Shown here: piece after piece, positions 34,829 to 43,469 of the stretch | Numbering within the stretch: the stretch's first letter is position 1 | Layout of the letters: each line of letters begins with the position of its first letter | Assembly: GCA_047404195.1 (NCBI GenBank) | Contig: JBDOIU010000002.1 | Location: forward strand, 62,001 to 126,000 | Source of the DNA: JAJRRL01 sp047404195 | GTDB taxonomy: Bacteria > Pseudomonadota > Gammaproteobacteria > JAJRRL01 | DNA length: 64,000 bases | Reading direction: 5' to 3' | Translations under genes and position numbers: made by a program | The notes under the pieces: generated by a model | What the model saw: the letters and a program-made list of their open reading frames with translations, nothing else | Databases searched by the model: none | What the model was told of the DNA's origin: nothing

Positions 34829-35538
34829 GACCCCTCCTGTTGCTTGCGAAAGGCCTTTGTCGGTGATTGTATTTGGCGCAGGTTGTTGGCTAAGGTCGCC
34901 AGCGTGTTATCAGTTGGCATGGCTTGTAAGATTTCAATGGCATGCTGGATGCCATACTCATAAGCAGCACGATCGTTATTCATCAGGGCCCATTGAGCCA
35001 GTGCCAAGGATTGCTGTGCATTCAGCAGCAGTTGTTTTTGTTGGCTGCTTGTTGCAAGCAGCGGGGATGATTTGTCAAGTTTGCGGATAGTAAAGAATTG
35101 GTGTAAGGATTGCCCCAGTGCGTGCCACTGACTAGTGCTGCTCTCGGATTGTGCATGTTTTTTGTGAGGGGCGGCTATTTCAGTAGCGGATGGTTTATAG
35201 GCAATGATGCGCTGTCGTAAGTCATCAAGTTGTCGATAGAGTGGTGTGATGGCGCGATGCTGTGGCTGTTGCTGCAGCACCAGTACTTTTTGCGTCAGTG
35301 TGCGAGTCAATTGTGCTTGTGTGCGCAGTGCACCATGCAAAGCTTGAATGCCGCCCTGATTGCGTTGCGTGGTTGTTTGCAGGGCATTGATAGTGGCTTG
35401 ATTCAGCTGGGGTGCGTTTACTTGTCGGTGAAGTAATAATGTGGCGCCACTTGCTAATGCGGCAGCAACCATGGCATAAAATAATGGTTCAATACGCCGC
35501 CAATGGCTACGGGACTTTTTTGTCTGTTCAGTTGTCAT
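34825..35538 (-). CDS. hemX: HemX-like membrane-anchored coiled-coil protein
   Basis: About 237 residues. One membrane helix (about 19-36, YAMVAAALASGATLLL) follows a short basic cytoplasmic end, then a periplasmic region of helices rich in Gln, Leu and Ala, with TLTQKVLVLQQQ and RQLDDLRQRI, and the conserved WHALGQSLHQFFTIRK and LLLNAQQSLALAQWALMNNDRAAY segment of HemX, once annotated as an uroporphyrinogen methyltransferase but lacking that domain. The ATG at 35538 gives the usual short N-terminus; ATG 35577 would add 13 residues and cannot be excluded. It pairs with hemY, but hemC and hemD, the usual upstream genes, are absent here. Confidence 0.8.
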   Translation of the reverse strand: MTTEQTKKSRSHWRRIEPLFYAMVAAALASGATLLLHRQVNAPQLNQATINALQTTTQRNQGGIQALHGALRTQAQLTRTLTQKVLVLQQQPQHRAITPLYRQLDDLRQRIIAYKPSATEIAAPHKKHAQSESSTSQWHALGQSLHQFFTIRKLDKSSPLLATSSQQKQLLLNAQQSLALAQWALMNNDRAAYEYGIQHAIEILQAMPTDNTLATLANNLRQIQSPTKAFRKQQEGS

Positions 35539-35734
35539 GTTTTTTTCCAGGGTGATCAGCAAATCGAATGAGCGCATATTGTGATGCGTCCATTGAATAC
35601 TTTAGCAAAATTCAGCCTGTGAAGATACGCTTAGACGCCGGATATATGGGGAGATGTTTACCACAACATGCATCAATCGATGGTTGATGCGGATACTTTA
35701 TTGGCTGATGAAGATAATGCTGAGCATCTTGCTG

Positions 35735-37267
35735 TTATGCATCGAATAATGTTGTTTTGAAAAAAAGGTGGCCTTCGGTGAGGTGCTGCTTTTGTATCAA
35801 GGTGTCATTTGCAAGATCAGCAATACTGCGTGCAACGCGCAATATCCTCGTGACGCGCCGCGCCGAGAGCCGATTCTTTTGCATCAGCTGTTGCAGATAC
35901 TGTTTTGCTTGAGGATGGAGCATGCTTGCATCGGTGAGTTGTTTGAATGACAGTGCGGCATTGAGCATAGATTGTCTTGTTTGCTGTTTGAGTCGCAGTT
36001 GTTTGATTGTATCGTGTAGCGCGTCGTCCGATGGTGCGGCGGTTTGATCATCTGCCCATAAATCAGAGGCGGTGACTGCCGCCACAGTGAGTATGATGTC
36101 AAATCGATCTAGCATGGGCCCCGAAAGCCGGCTTTGATAGCGTGAAATCATACCGGTATTACAGCGACAGCGTTGACTGCCATCACCATAATAACCGCAT
36201 GGGCAAGGATTCATGGCGGCAATCAGCTGAAATTGTGCAGGATAGGTAACGTGTGCACCGACGCGTGAAATATTGATATAACCACGCTCAAGTGGTTCGC
36301 GTAGTGCTTCGATAACCGACGTTTGAAATTCAGGCAATTCATCGAGAAAGAGAACGCCACCATGTGCCAGGGAGATTTCTCCGGGGCTGGGGGGGCGTCC
36401 ACCACCAATAATGGCATAAGCGGAGCTGGTATGGTGCGGTGAGCGAAAAGGGGCGTTTGTAGATGGTTGCACAATTTGCTGCTGGCTAGGCTGGCAATCA
36501 TAAATCATGGCAACTTCCAGGGCTTGTTGTTTATTGAGTGCGGGCAGCAGCGTTGTCAGACGTGAAGCCAGCATGGTTTTGCCAGCCCCCGGCGGCCCAA
36601 CCAGCAGCATATGATGACCACCAATTGCGGCTAATATCAGGGCGCGCTTAGCCAATGCTTGGCCTTTGATATCTGACAGTGATTCCGCTGCTAAGGGTGG
36701 CTTTGTGACGTCTCCTGGTTGCAGTGATGCACAGCTTTGGATGCCAGTGAGGTGCTGGCAGACCTCCAATAGGGTATTGGCTGTATGTATGCGGATGTCG
36801 GTATTGCTGTGGAGCTGGAAGAGAACACTGGCTCCCTCGGCATTGGCTTGTGGTATGATGAGGTGCTTTTGATCTCCTATGGCGTGATGTGCCCACGAGA
36901 CAATGCCTTGGATGGGGCGCAGTGCACCTGACAATGCCAGCTCGCCAGCCAATTCCATGTGCTGTACGCACTCTATGGGCAGTTGTTGTGAAGCAATCAG
37001 AATGCCAATTGCAATGGCCAAGTCAAAGCGACCACCTTGTTTGGGTAAGTCGGCTGGGGCCAGGTTAACCGTGATGCGTTGGTTCGGAAAGCGAAATTGT
37101 GCATTGACGATGGCTGAGCGCACGCGCTCTTTACTTTCTTTGACCACCGTTTCAGGCAGTCCAACCAATGCAAATTTTGGCAGGCCAGCAGAAAGGTGGA
37201 CTTCGACACAGACCGGTAGGGCAGATAAACCGTGATCGGCACGGCACAAAACTTTGGCATAACCCAT
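35735..37267 (-). CDS. comM: YifB/ComM family Mg-chelatase-like AAA ATPase
   Basis: 510 residues, family length. The N-terminal Lon-like domain (1-170) contains HLSAGLPKFALVGLPETVVKESKERVR and VNLAPADLPKQGGRFDLAIA. The AAA+ core has Walker A VGPPGAGKTMLAS near residue 217 and Walker B GVLFLDELPEF. A Cys cluster (NPCPCGYYGD...CRC) follows, and the lid ends with LSARRVTRILRVARSIADL. ComM is a hexameric helicase that promotes branch migration during natural transformation, so it suggests but does not prove competence. It is a single gene with 157 bases between its stop side and hemX. Confidence 0.93.
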   Translation of the reverse strand: MGYAKVLCRADHGLSALPVCVEVHLSAGLPKFALVGLPETVVKESKERVRSAIVNAQFRFPNQRITVNLAPADLPKQGGRFDLAIAIGILIASQQLPIECVQHMELAGELALSGALRPIQGIVSWAHHAIGDQKHLIIPQANAEGASVLFQLHSNTDIRIHTANTLLEVCQHLTGIQSCASLQPGDVTKPPLAAESLSDIKGQALAKRALILAAIGGHHMLLVGPPGAGKTMLASRLTTLLPALNKQQALEVAMIYDCQPSQQQIVQPSTNAPFRSPHHTSSAYAIIGGGRPPSPGEISLAHGGVLFLDELPEFQTSVIEALREPLERGYINISRVGAHVTYPAQFQLIAAMNPCPCGYYGDGSQRCRCNTGMISRYQSRLSGPMLDRFDIILTVAAVTASDLWADDQTAAPSDDALHDTIKQLRLKQQTRQSMLNAALSFKQLTDASMLHPQAKQYLQQLMQKNRLSARRVTRILRVARSIADLANDTLIQKQHLTEGHLFFKTTLFDA

Positions 37268-37376
37268 GGGTGATTCCTGATGCTATGAATGGTATGCAGC
37301 AGCGTGTGCCACGCTTTCAATAGTATCGGTTTAAATCATTCGTCGGTACCGGGTTTTTCACAAAGCAGTGTGATGT

Positions 37377-37428
37377 AAAAAAAACGACTCCCTGGCCAGC
37401 CTCAAAGCTGAAGTGACCAGACAGTCGT
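37377..37428 (-). terminator. Strong intrinsic terminator after hslVU
   Basis: On the minus strand ACGACT pairs with AGTCGT, CTGGTCA pairs with TGGCCAG using one G-U pair, and CTTCA pairs with TGAGG, giving a long stem with a small loop followed by eight Ts. It sits 40 bases after the hslU stop codon. Confidence 0.9.
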
Positions 37429-37467
37429 GTCACACAGCTGAAATGCTGTGTCATGGTGGTGAAAGAC

Positions 37468-38895
37468 TTACAGAATCCAGCGACTGAGATCTTCGTCTTC
37501 AACCAGCTTATTGAGCTGCTTGTTAACATAGGCTGCATCAACGTTAATGGTATCACCAGCGCGATCTGTGGCTTCGAATGATATTTCATCCAGTAGTCGC
37601 TCGATGACAGTGTGTAAGCGTCGAGCCCCAATGTTTTCAGAATTGTCATTCACATGGAACGAGATTTCAGCCAGGCGTTGTATGCCACAATCCTTGAAGG
37701 TTAGGGTCACATCTTCTGTGCCCATCAGTGCTGAATATTGCTCTGTCAGAGAAGCGTTGGGTTCAGTTAGAATGCGTTTAAAATCATCTGTCGTGAGTTC
37801 TTTGAGCTCTACACGGATCGGGAAACGACCTTGTAGTTCTGGGACCAAGTCAGATGGTTTTGATAAGTGAAACGCACCAGAGGCAATAAATAAGATATGA
37901 TCTGTTTTGATCATGCCGTACTTTGTCGAAATGGTACAGCCTTCAACCAGCGGTAGAAGGTCACGCTGCACACCTTCACGAGACACATCGCCGCCACCCA
38001 TATCAGCGCGTTTGGCAATTTTGTCGATTTCGTCAATAAAGACAATACCGTTTTGCTCAACACTTTCGATGGCATGTTGTCGAATTTCATCTTCATCAAT
38101 GAGCTTCGCCGCTTCTTCTTCTTGAATCAGTTTTTTCGCTTCGCGTACGGTGAGTCGTCGCTGCTTACTGCGTTTATTGGACATGGATTCCATCATATTT
38201 TGCAGTTGTCCAACCATTTCCTCCATGCCAGGTGGGCCCATGATTTCAAATGCAGAAGGGTTGCTGCTGGCGATATCAATCTCAATCTCACGCTCATCCA
38301 AATCACCATCGCACAGTTTGCGTCGAAACAGTTTGCGTGTCGCGGATTCTTTTTCTTCCTCTTCTAGCGCATCATTTTGTGGCTCATCAATGAAGCCTGT
38401 ATTGGTTGGCGTTGGGATGAGTGCATCAAGAATACGCTCTTCCGCTGCTTCTTCCGCAAAGGCGGTCATGAGCTCCATGGCTTGTTCACGTGTGCGCTTG
38501 ATGGCTGTTTCCATTAAGTCACGAATAATGGATTCGACATCACGACCCACATAACCTACTTCAGTGAATTTAGTGGCCTCGACTTTAATGAATGGCGCAT
38601 TGGCAAGACCAGATAGTCGACGTGCAATTTCAGTTTTACCCACACCTGTTGGTCCAATCATGAGAATGTTTTTGGGTGTGATCTCGCGGCGTAGGTCTTT
38701 TGCCAGCTGTCCACGGCGCCATCTATTTCGCAGGGCAATGGCAACAGCGCGCTTCGCATCGTGTTGTCCGATGATATAGCGATCAAGCTCAGTGACAATT
38801 TCTCGTGGGGTCATCGGCGTGCTGCTATGTAAGTTAGGCAGTGTGGCTTTTGGAGCCAATGCTTTGCTGGTGGATTCTTCTGTTATGGTTGTCAT
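37468..38895 (-). CDS. hslU: HslU ATPase of the HslUV protease
   Basis: 475 residues. A 27-residue N-terminal extension precedes TPREIVTELDRYIIGQ, where the E. coli protein begins almost at once. Walker A is GPTGVGKTEIARR near residue 85, followed by the pore motif GYVGRDVE; the I domain (about 140-260) carries an unusual number of Glu and Arg residues; Walker B is GIVFIDEIDKIA and sensor 2 is ENIGARRLHTVIERL. The C-terminal tail LSRWIL docks into HslV. It unfolds substrates for HslV. It lies 26 bases after hslV, with a terminator behind it and a heat-shock promoter ahead of hslV. Confidence 0.97.
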   Translation of the reverse strand: MTTITEESTSKALAPKATLPNLHSSTPMTPREIVTELDRYIIGQHDAKRAVAIALRNRWRRGQLAKDLRREITPKNILMIGPTGVGKTEIARRLSGLANAPFIKVEATKFTEVGYVGRDVESIIRDLMETAIKRTREQAMELMTAFAEEAAEERILDALIPTPTNTGFIDEPQNDALEEEEKESATRKLFRRKLCDGDLDEREIEIDIASSNPSAFEIMGPPGMEEMVGQLQNMMESMSNKRSKQRRLTVREAKKLIQEEEAAKLIDEDEIRQHAIESVEQNGIVFIDEIDKIAKRADMGGGDVSREGVQRDLLPLVEGCTISTKYGMIKTDHILFIASGAFHLSKPSDLVPELQGRFPIRVELKELTTDDFKRILTEPNASLTEQYSALMGTEDVTLTFKDCGIQRLAEISFHVNDNSENIGARRLHTVIERLLDEISFEATDRAGDTINVDAAYVNKQLNKLVEDEDLSRWIL

Positions 38896-38921
38896 AATAT
38901 ACTCCTCGGTGAGCGACTGCT

Positions 38922-39452
38922 TTATTGTTCGCAGTCTAGGCTTTCAATAATAAAGTTGGCGTTTGTATAAACACAAATATCGGCAGCAATACCCAGTCCT
39001 TGTCTAACAATGTCTTCTGCTGGTAGTTCAGTAGCGTTCAGCAAGGCGCGTGCAGCAGCTTTCGCAAACTGACCACCAGAGCCAATCGCCATCAGATCAT
39101 CTTCAGGCTCAATCACGTCACCGTTACCTGTGATGATCAGCGAGCTTTTGCTGTCGGCAACAGTCAGGAGTGCTTCTAATCGGCGCAAGATTTTATCTGT
39201 TCGCCAATCTTTGGCCAGCTCCACCGCAGAGCGCACCAGGTTGCCTTGGTGTTTTTCTAGTTTGGCTTCAAAGCGTTCGAAAAGGGTAAATGCATCTGCA
39301 GTGCCACCTGCAAAACCAGCAATGACTTTGTCACGATACAGGCGGCGTACTTTGTGTGCGTTGCCTTTCATGACAGTGTCACCCATAGAAACTTGTCCAT
39401 CACCGCCAATGACCACTTTGCCCTGGCGTCGTACTGAAAGAATGGTAGTCAC
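38922..39452 (-). CDS. hslV: HslV peptidase of the HslUV protease
   Basis: 176 residues from GTG 39452 behind CGGAGAT. After loss of the initiator the protein starts with the catalytic Thr-Thr (TTILSVRR), the N-terminal nucleophile of proteasome-type subunits. The VVIGGDGQVSMGDTVMKGNA and IAGFAGGTADAFTLFERFE stretches are standard, and AIGSGGQFAKAAARAL lies near the end. Twelve subunits form the chamber capped by HslU. The gene is preceded by a sigma-32-type promoter at 39487-39514. It is divergent from queC. Confidence 0.97.
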   Translation of the reverse strand: MTTILSVRRQGKVVIGGDGQVSMGDTVMKGNAHKVRRLYRDKVIAGFAGGTADAFTLFERFEAKLEKHQGNLVRSAVELAKDWRTDKILRRLEALLTVADSKSSLIITGNGDVIEPEDDLMAIGSGGQFAKAAARALLNATELPAEDIVRQGLGIAADICVYTNANFIIESLDCEQ

Positions 39453-39486
39453 GATTATCTCCGTTGGTTACGTTGGTACAATTTAA

Positions 39487-39514
39487 ACATGGGGTCACAT
39501 CTGAGTTTTTCAAG
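39487..39514 (-). promoter_or_regulatory. Heat-shock (sigma-32) promoter of hslVU
   Basis: On the minus strand CTTGAAA (39508-39514) and CCCCATGT (39487-39494) match the RpoH consensus exactly, with a 13-base spacer. The -10 box lies 35 bases before the hslV GTG. Confidence 0.88.
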
Positions 39515-39621
39515 TCACCGTCAGTGAATTCAGCCAGAATGAGTACCGTGTTCTTGCATTGCTAGTAGCGAAATTTTCGATTAATCTGGCGGAATCAATG
39601 CTCTATGTGGGGGTCAGTCAT

Positions 39622-40314
39622 ATGGTACAAAAAAAAGCAGTGGTGTTGCTGTCAGGTGGTTTGGATTCAGCAACATGTCTATATGTTGCACAATCAAAGG
39701 GTTTTTCCTGTCATGCATTGGTATTCGATTATGGGCAGCGTCATCGTGCTGAAATCGAAGCAGCGCAGGCTTTGGCGCGGTCTGTTGGTGCGCAGTATCA
39801 TGTCTTACCCATTCCGGTCGATCATTTGCAATGTTCAGCCCTGACTGATCAGTCCAGTGATATACCGGCATTTGGTGAAACAAAAGGCATTCCCAGCACT
39901 TATGTGCCGGCGCGCAATACAATTTTTCTGAGTTTGGCGTTGGGCTTGGCGGAATCAGTGGCAGCACAGGATATCTTTATTGGTGTTTCTGCGATCGATT
40001 ATTCTGGATACCCTGACTGTCGCCCTGAGTTTATTGCCGCATTCCAGGCATTAGCGGGTTTAGCGACAAAGGCGGCTGTTGAGGGGGCACCACCACAAAT
40101 ACATACGCCACTGCAACATTTATCGAAGGCTGAGACCATTCGCTTAGGTGATACATTGGGTTTAGATTATGCCATGACCGTTTCATGCTATGCGGCTGAT
40201 GCAGAAGGGAGGGCATGTGGTCGTTGTGACAGCTGTGCTTATCGGCGACGTGGTTTTGAGGCAGCTGGCTTGGCGGATCCAACGCGTTATCAGCCAACAG
40301 CCAGTGACATTTAG
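39622..40314 (+). CDS. queC: 7-cyano-7-deazaguanine synthase
   Basis: 230 residues from ATG 39622. The PP-loop ATP motif is LLSGGLDSATCL near residues 9-20; VFDYGQRHRAE and the YVPARNTIFLS stretch follow; the zinc-binding end holds four cysteines in SCYAAD...ACGRCDSC. QueC converts 7-carboxy-7-deazaguanine to preQ0 with ammonia and ATP, on the way to tRNA queuosine. queD, queE and queF are not nearby. An in-frame start 63 bases upstream is less likely, since the family begins directly at the beta strand before the PP loop. Its stop overlaps the stop of the convergent RNA methyltransferase by four bases. No preQ1 riboswitch was recognised upstream. Confidence 0.95.
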   Translation: MVQKKAVVLLSGGLDSATCLYVAQSKGFSCHALVFDYGQRHRAEIEAAQALARSVGAQYHVLPIPVDHLQCSALTDQSSDIPAFGETKGIPSTYVPARNTIFLSLALGLAESVAAQDIFIGVSAIDYSGYPDCRPEFIAAFQALAGLATKAAVEGAPPQIHTPLQHLSKAETIRLGDTLGLDYAMTVSCYAADAEGRACGRCDSCAYRRRGFEAAGLADPTRYQPTASDI

Positions 40315-41252
40315 CCGGCTTGTTTTTGAATTTTGGCCAGGTAGAAGCTGTCCCAAAATTGATCGGGTAAAATACGACAAGTGTGCTGTAGGCACCTGTC
40401 ACCTGACCAGCTCTCCAGGTTATCGATGCCCTTTTGATGTGGGATATTGTGCAGTGTGATCGGGCAAATATGCGCTTTTTGTTCAGATTGCAGCAGGTGA
40501 TTGACCACTTGCTCATTTTCAGTGTGTGAGACGGTACAGGTAGCATAGATCAGCGTACCGCCAGGGCGTAAGCAGCGAAAGGCTGACTGTAGCAGAAGTT
40601 TTTGTTGGCGTGCCATTTGCTTTGACTTCTTGGGCTGCCAATAGGCCACTGATTCTGTGTTGTGTAGGTGAAAGCGGCCCTGGCTACTGCAGGGTGCATC
40701 GATGAGTACCCGATCAAAGCGGTCGGTACAGTGTCGCCAAACATCGCGTCCATCTTTATTAAAGAGTCGCACCCAGGTATGGCCTTGTCGTTCTAGGTTG
40801 GCTTTCAGCTTGAAAAAACGGTTGCGGCTTTTTTCAACCGCAGCCAAATAACCGTCTCCGCGCATGCATTGTGCAATTTGACTGGTTTTACTGCCTGGTG
40901 CAGCTGCCAAATCTAAAATGGATTCACCTGGTTGGGGGTCAAGTAGCGTGACAGCAAGCGCACTGGCGGGATTTTGAATATACCACTCAGGGTGTTGCTC
41001 AAGTTGTTTTACAAGCCAGGGCCGCGCGGCTGCCGGTAAGCGGAAGTGGTTTGCTGCTGCTGCTGACTGTTCAGCTGTCCAGCCAGCCTGTTGTGCTGCT
41101 TGTAGAAACATTGCAGTGGCGCTGTCATTGTGCGGTATGCGGCAGCCAATGTCCTTCGCCTGTGTGTAGCTTGCGATGGTGGTGGGTAAGCGCGAGGTGG
41201 GCGTAAGTGACTGTAATTCAATCAGAAATTGTCTGGGTAGACTGGTTGTCAT
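40311..41252 (-). CDS. RsmB/NOL1/NOP2/Sun family RNA cytosine-C5 methyltransferase
   Basis: 313 residues from ATG 41252 behind GGAG. The SAM-binding motif is ILDLAAAPGSKTSQIA near residue 112; the two catalytic cysteines are in DAPCSSQGRF (motif IV) and IYATCTVSHTENE (motif VI). A short N-terminal domain without the NusB-like RNA-binding module of RsmB precedes the core, and a C-terminal PUA domain of RsmF type is missing, so neither name is given. It methylates C5 of cytosine in rRNA or tRNA by a covalent intermediate. Motif IV ends PCSS where PCSG is usual. It is convergent with queC. Confidence 0.88.
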   Translation of the reverse strand: MTTSLPRQFLIELQSLTPTSRLPTTIASYTQAKDIGCRIPHNDSATAMFLQAAQQAGWTAEQSAAAANHFRLPAAARPWLVKQLEQHPEWYIQNPASALAVTLLDPQPGESILDLAAAPGSKTSQIAQCMRGDGYLAAVEKSRNRFFKLKANLERQGHTWVRLFNKDGRDVWRHCTDRFDRVLIDAPCSSQGRFHLHNTESVAYWQPKKSKQMARQQKLLLQSAFRCLRPGGTLIYATCTVSHTENEQVVNHLLQSEQKAHICPITLHNIPHQKGIDNLESWSGDRCLQHTCRILPDQFWDSFYLAKIQKQAG

Positions 41253-41337
41253 GACAGCTCCAAGCATGATATTGCAGCACCATGATAACGTAATTGCTGT
41301 ATTTTGTCAGAATGAGCAGACGGTGTATTGCCCGAGC

Positions 41338-41366
41338 TTCGCAGTGGTCTGAAAATTTGCTAGAAT
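41338..41366 (+). promoter_or_regulatory. Promoter of the AnkH-like gene pair
   Basis: TTCGCA (41338-41343), a 17-base spacer, and TAGAAT (41361-41366) directly preceded by TGC. It lies about 90 bases before the ATG at 41454 of the first gene. Confidence 0.55.
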
Positions 41367-41453
41367 AGGAGTATAGGCATTGCATTGGTTCATTTCAGAA
41401 ATGAGGTTGTGCTAGCAAAAAAGTAAATGAAAACAATGGCTTGGAGAAGTATT

Positions 41454-42068
41454 ATGCTGGTAGTGCATAACATCGGATCAGTTTCAGCACAGTTACAGGT
41501 GGCTGCCATTGCCAGCTTGGGTGGCAATATCATTCGGCAGGGACTGCGTTGGTGTGTACATGCCAAGGATGATGATGCTGTGATAGCAGAGGAATCATTT
41601 GATGCGCGTGCGCACATGCACTTACAGCCAGGGCAATATGAATTGCGTGTGCATTACTTAGATGAAGAGCAAGTCGTGGCAGAGCTGAATCTAGAGCAGA
41701 ACACCCTCACCGATATCTTGTACATCATGAAAACAGGTGATGTCTACAATGAGCAGGATGAATATTTTGCAGAGAGTGACCCACTGATTGAGCATGCGCG
41801 TCGCATTGAAGACCGTGATGTAGAAATGCGCTTGGGTGGTATTGCCACGTCCCTCAAAAATCCTTACAAAGAGCAAGGGCAAGAGATGGGTTTTCAGGCA
41901 CATCCGTTGCTTGCCAACAAAGCGCAATTTGATGGCATGCCGCCAGAAATTAATAATGATCCACAGAAAAACGATGCGGCAATGGAAAAGCAGCTGCAAC
42001 TACAGTTGCAACTGCAGCAGCAGAATCAACATCAGGCCGCGCCAGGCACCACACCGCAGGGAATGTAA
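41454..42068 (+). CDS. Hypothetical protein with beta-sandwich-like domain and Q-rich tail
   Basis: 204 residues from ATG 41454 behind GGAG; an earlier ATG at 41427 has no ribosome site. Residues about 1-85 alternate beta strands with a LRWCVHAKDDD...LQPGQYELRVHYLDE pattern, like Ig-like or carboxypeptidase-regulatory-type domains found beside VWA domains. Residues about 95-160 are polar with a cluster of acidic residues, and the tail contains a run of alternating Gln and Leu. No signal peptide is present. The gene is 12 bases upstream of the ankyrin/AnkH-like gene and shares its promoter, so the two products may act together, for example as a chaperone or partner. That role is inference. Confidence 0.65.
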   Translation: MLVVHNIGSVSAQLQVAAIASLGGNIIRQGLRWCVHAKDDDAVIAEESFDARAHMHLQPGQYELRVHYLDEEQVVAELNLEQNTLTDILYIMKTGDVYNEQDEYFAESDPLIEHARRIEDRDVEMRLGGIATSLKNPYKEQGQEMGFQAHPLLANKAQFDGMPPEINNDPQKNDAAMEKQLQLQLQLQQQNQHQAAPGTTPQGM

Positions 42069-42080
42069 TAGGGAGTTCAT

Positions 42081-43469
42081 ATGAGTTTAGCGAATGCAAT
42101 TATCCAGGGTAATCAGGAATACGTGCAGTATTTCTTAAGTCAGGGTGTTGATATCAATGAGTTTGATGAATACGGATTCACCCCCCTCATCGAAGCGGCT
42201 ATTGCCAATCACACGAATATTGCCAAATACCTCATTGATCAAGGAGCAGATGTTAATAAAAAAGATGCAGTGGGTAGTACGGCAATGCATTGGGCCATCG
42301 AAAACAATAACATTGCTTTGGCGGAGTGCTTACTGTCAGCAGGTGCTGACCCCAATGCCCACAACTTATCGGCAGAGCCGGTGTTGATTCGGCCGATTTT
42401 GCGGGAACAGCATGAAATGAAGAACCTGCTTTTTAAGTATGGTGCAAAAAGTCGTTTTGCAAATGATTATATTCACTTGAAACTGCTTGGTCATCGTTGG
42501 GATTTGACTGGCGAGATTGATATTGTCACGACTGAGACCGAGTTTGCAGAGCTGAGTTTTGAGGGTTTCTTTTTAGAGTCTAGTATCCACATTATGCGCC
42601 AGTCATTGCATCAATTTATCAATAACTTTGGGTCAAAGGATCATACGCAGTATTTCGATATCTACAAGCAAGTGATATCGGCAATGCATAATGCGGCAGA
42701 GCTGATCAAGTATCAGCAGTATCAAACCAATCTGGGGCAGCATCAGAATCGCATTCAAAAGTTATTGTCTGAGCGGCTATTAATACTACCAGTCAATTAC
42801 GATGGACATGCAATTTCTTTTGTGCGTTACGGAAAATATTGGGTGCGCTGTGATCGTCGTCGTGAGGACGAAGGCATGGTGAATGGTATATTGATTTTTG
42901 AAATGGATCAGCCGCATGCATTGACCACACAGCTTTTACAGTTCTTGATTTACGAGAAAAAAGATAAAGATTTTATCGATAACACGCTTGCCAAGCAATT
43001 GGGTTTGAAATTGCGTGGCCGCATCATGATTGAGCCGCAAGTGACTGGTAATTGTTCTTGGGCCAGTATTGCTGCTTGTGTGCCGGTGATTTTTTTCTTA
43101 CTGACGGATCATTTGGAGGCCTATCCTGGTGGCATGATTGATAGCAATCATTTAGCTATCACACAATACCATGCTTGGCGTGATTGGGACAAATCGAATG
43201 CGTTGACTTATTGTATACAGAATTTTCAGTCTGCAGAACCTGCACGCAAAGCATCATTGGGTGCGGCGTTGGCGGCGGTATTTTTTCAGCGCTTTGATTA
43301 CCGACAAACACAAAAGCTGCCGCTGGCAAGACGAATTCTGCGATTACTGCGATCACCTGGGCATGAGTACCATCTCAAGCACTACTTGAACCAGTATACC
43401 GTGCGCAATAGAACTGAGGCGGGGGGCAATCTGAAAAAATTAATTGCCGCCTGTGACTCGTACATTTAA
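42081..43469 (+). CDS. Ankyrin-repeat protein resembling Dot/Icm effector AnkH/LegA3
   Basis: 462 residues from ATG 42081 behind GGGAG, close to the roughly 460 residues I recall for Legionella AnkH/LegA3. Residues 1-96 hold about three ankyrin repeats (FTPLIEAAIANHTNIAKYLI, then QGADVNKKD; STAMHWAIENNN, then GADPNAHN). The remainder looks like a cysteine-protease-type domain with permuted order: DGHAISFVRYGKYWVRCDR gives a candidate His243 and Asp258, and VTGNCSWASI a candidate Cys325. AnkH has ankyrin repeats followed by a cysteine-protease-like domain and is a core Legionella effector. The homology is from recalled architecture and was not searched. The upstream 204-residue protein is probably in the same operon. 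Without a secretion system in view, effector status is inferred. Confidence 0.78.
   Translation: MSLANAIIQGNQEYVQYFLSQGVDINEFDEYGFTPLIEAAIANHTNIAKYLIDQGADVNKKDAVGSTAMHWAIENNNIALAECLLSAGADPNAHNLSAEPVLIRPILREQHEMKNLLFKYGAKSRFANDYIHLKLLGHRWDLTGEIDIVTTETEFAELSFEGFFLESSIHIMRQSLHQFINNFGSKDHTQYFDIYKQVISAMHNAAELIKYQQYQTNLGQHQNRIQKLLSERLLILPVNYDGHAISFVRYGKYWVRCDRRREDEGMVNGILIFEMDQPHALTTQLLQFLIYEKKDKDFIDNTLAKQLGLKLRGRIMIEPQVTGNCSWASIAACVPVIFFLLTDHLEAYPGGMIDSNHLAITQYHAWRDWDKSNALTYCIQNFQSAEPARKASLGAALAAVFFQRFDYRQTQKLPLARRILRLLRSPGHEYHLKHYLNQYTVRNRTEAGGNLKKLIAACDSYI

Noticed and set aside
36648..36971. 107-codon frame within comM on the same strand
   Set aside because: It is a shadow frame of comM with His- and Arg-rich composition and no start context.
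39453..39621. preQ1 riboswitch before queC
   Set aside because: No pseudoknot-like arrangement of C-rich stem and A-rich tail was seen, and queC translation begins shortly after an ordinary leader.
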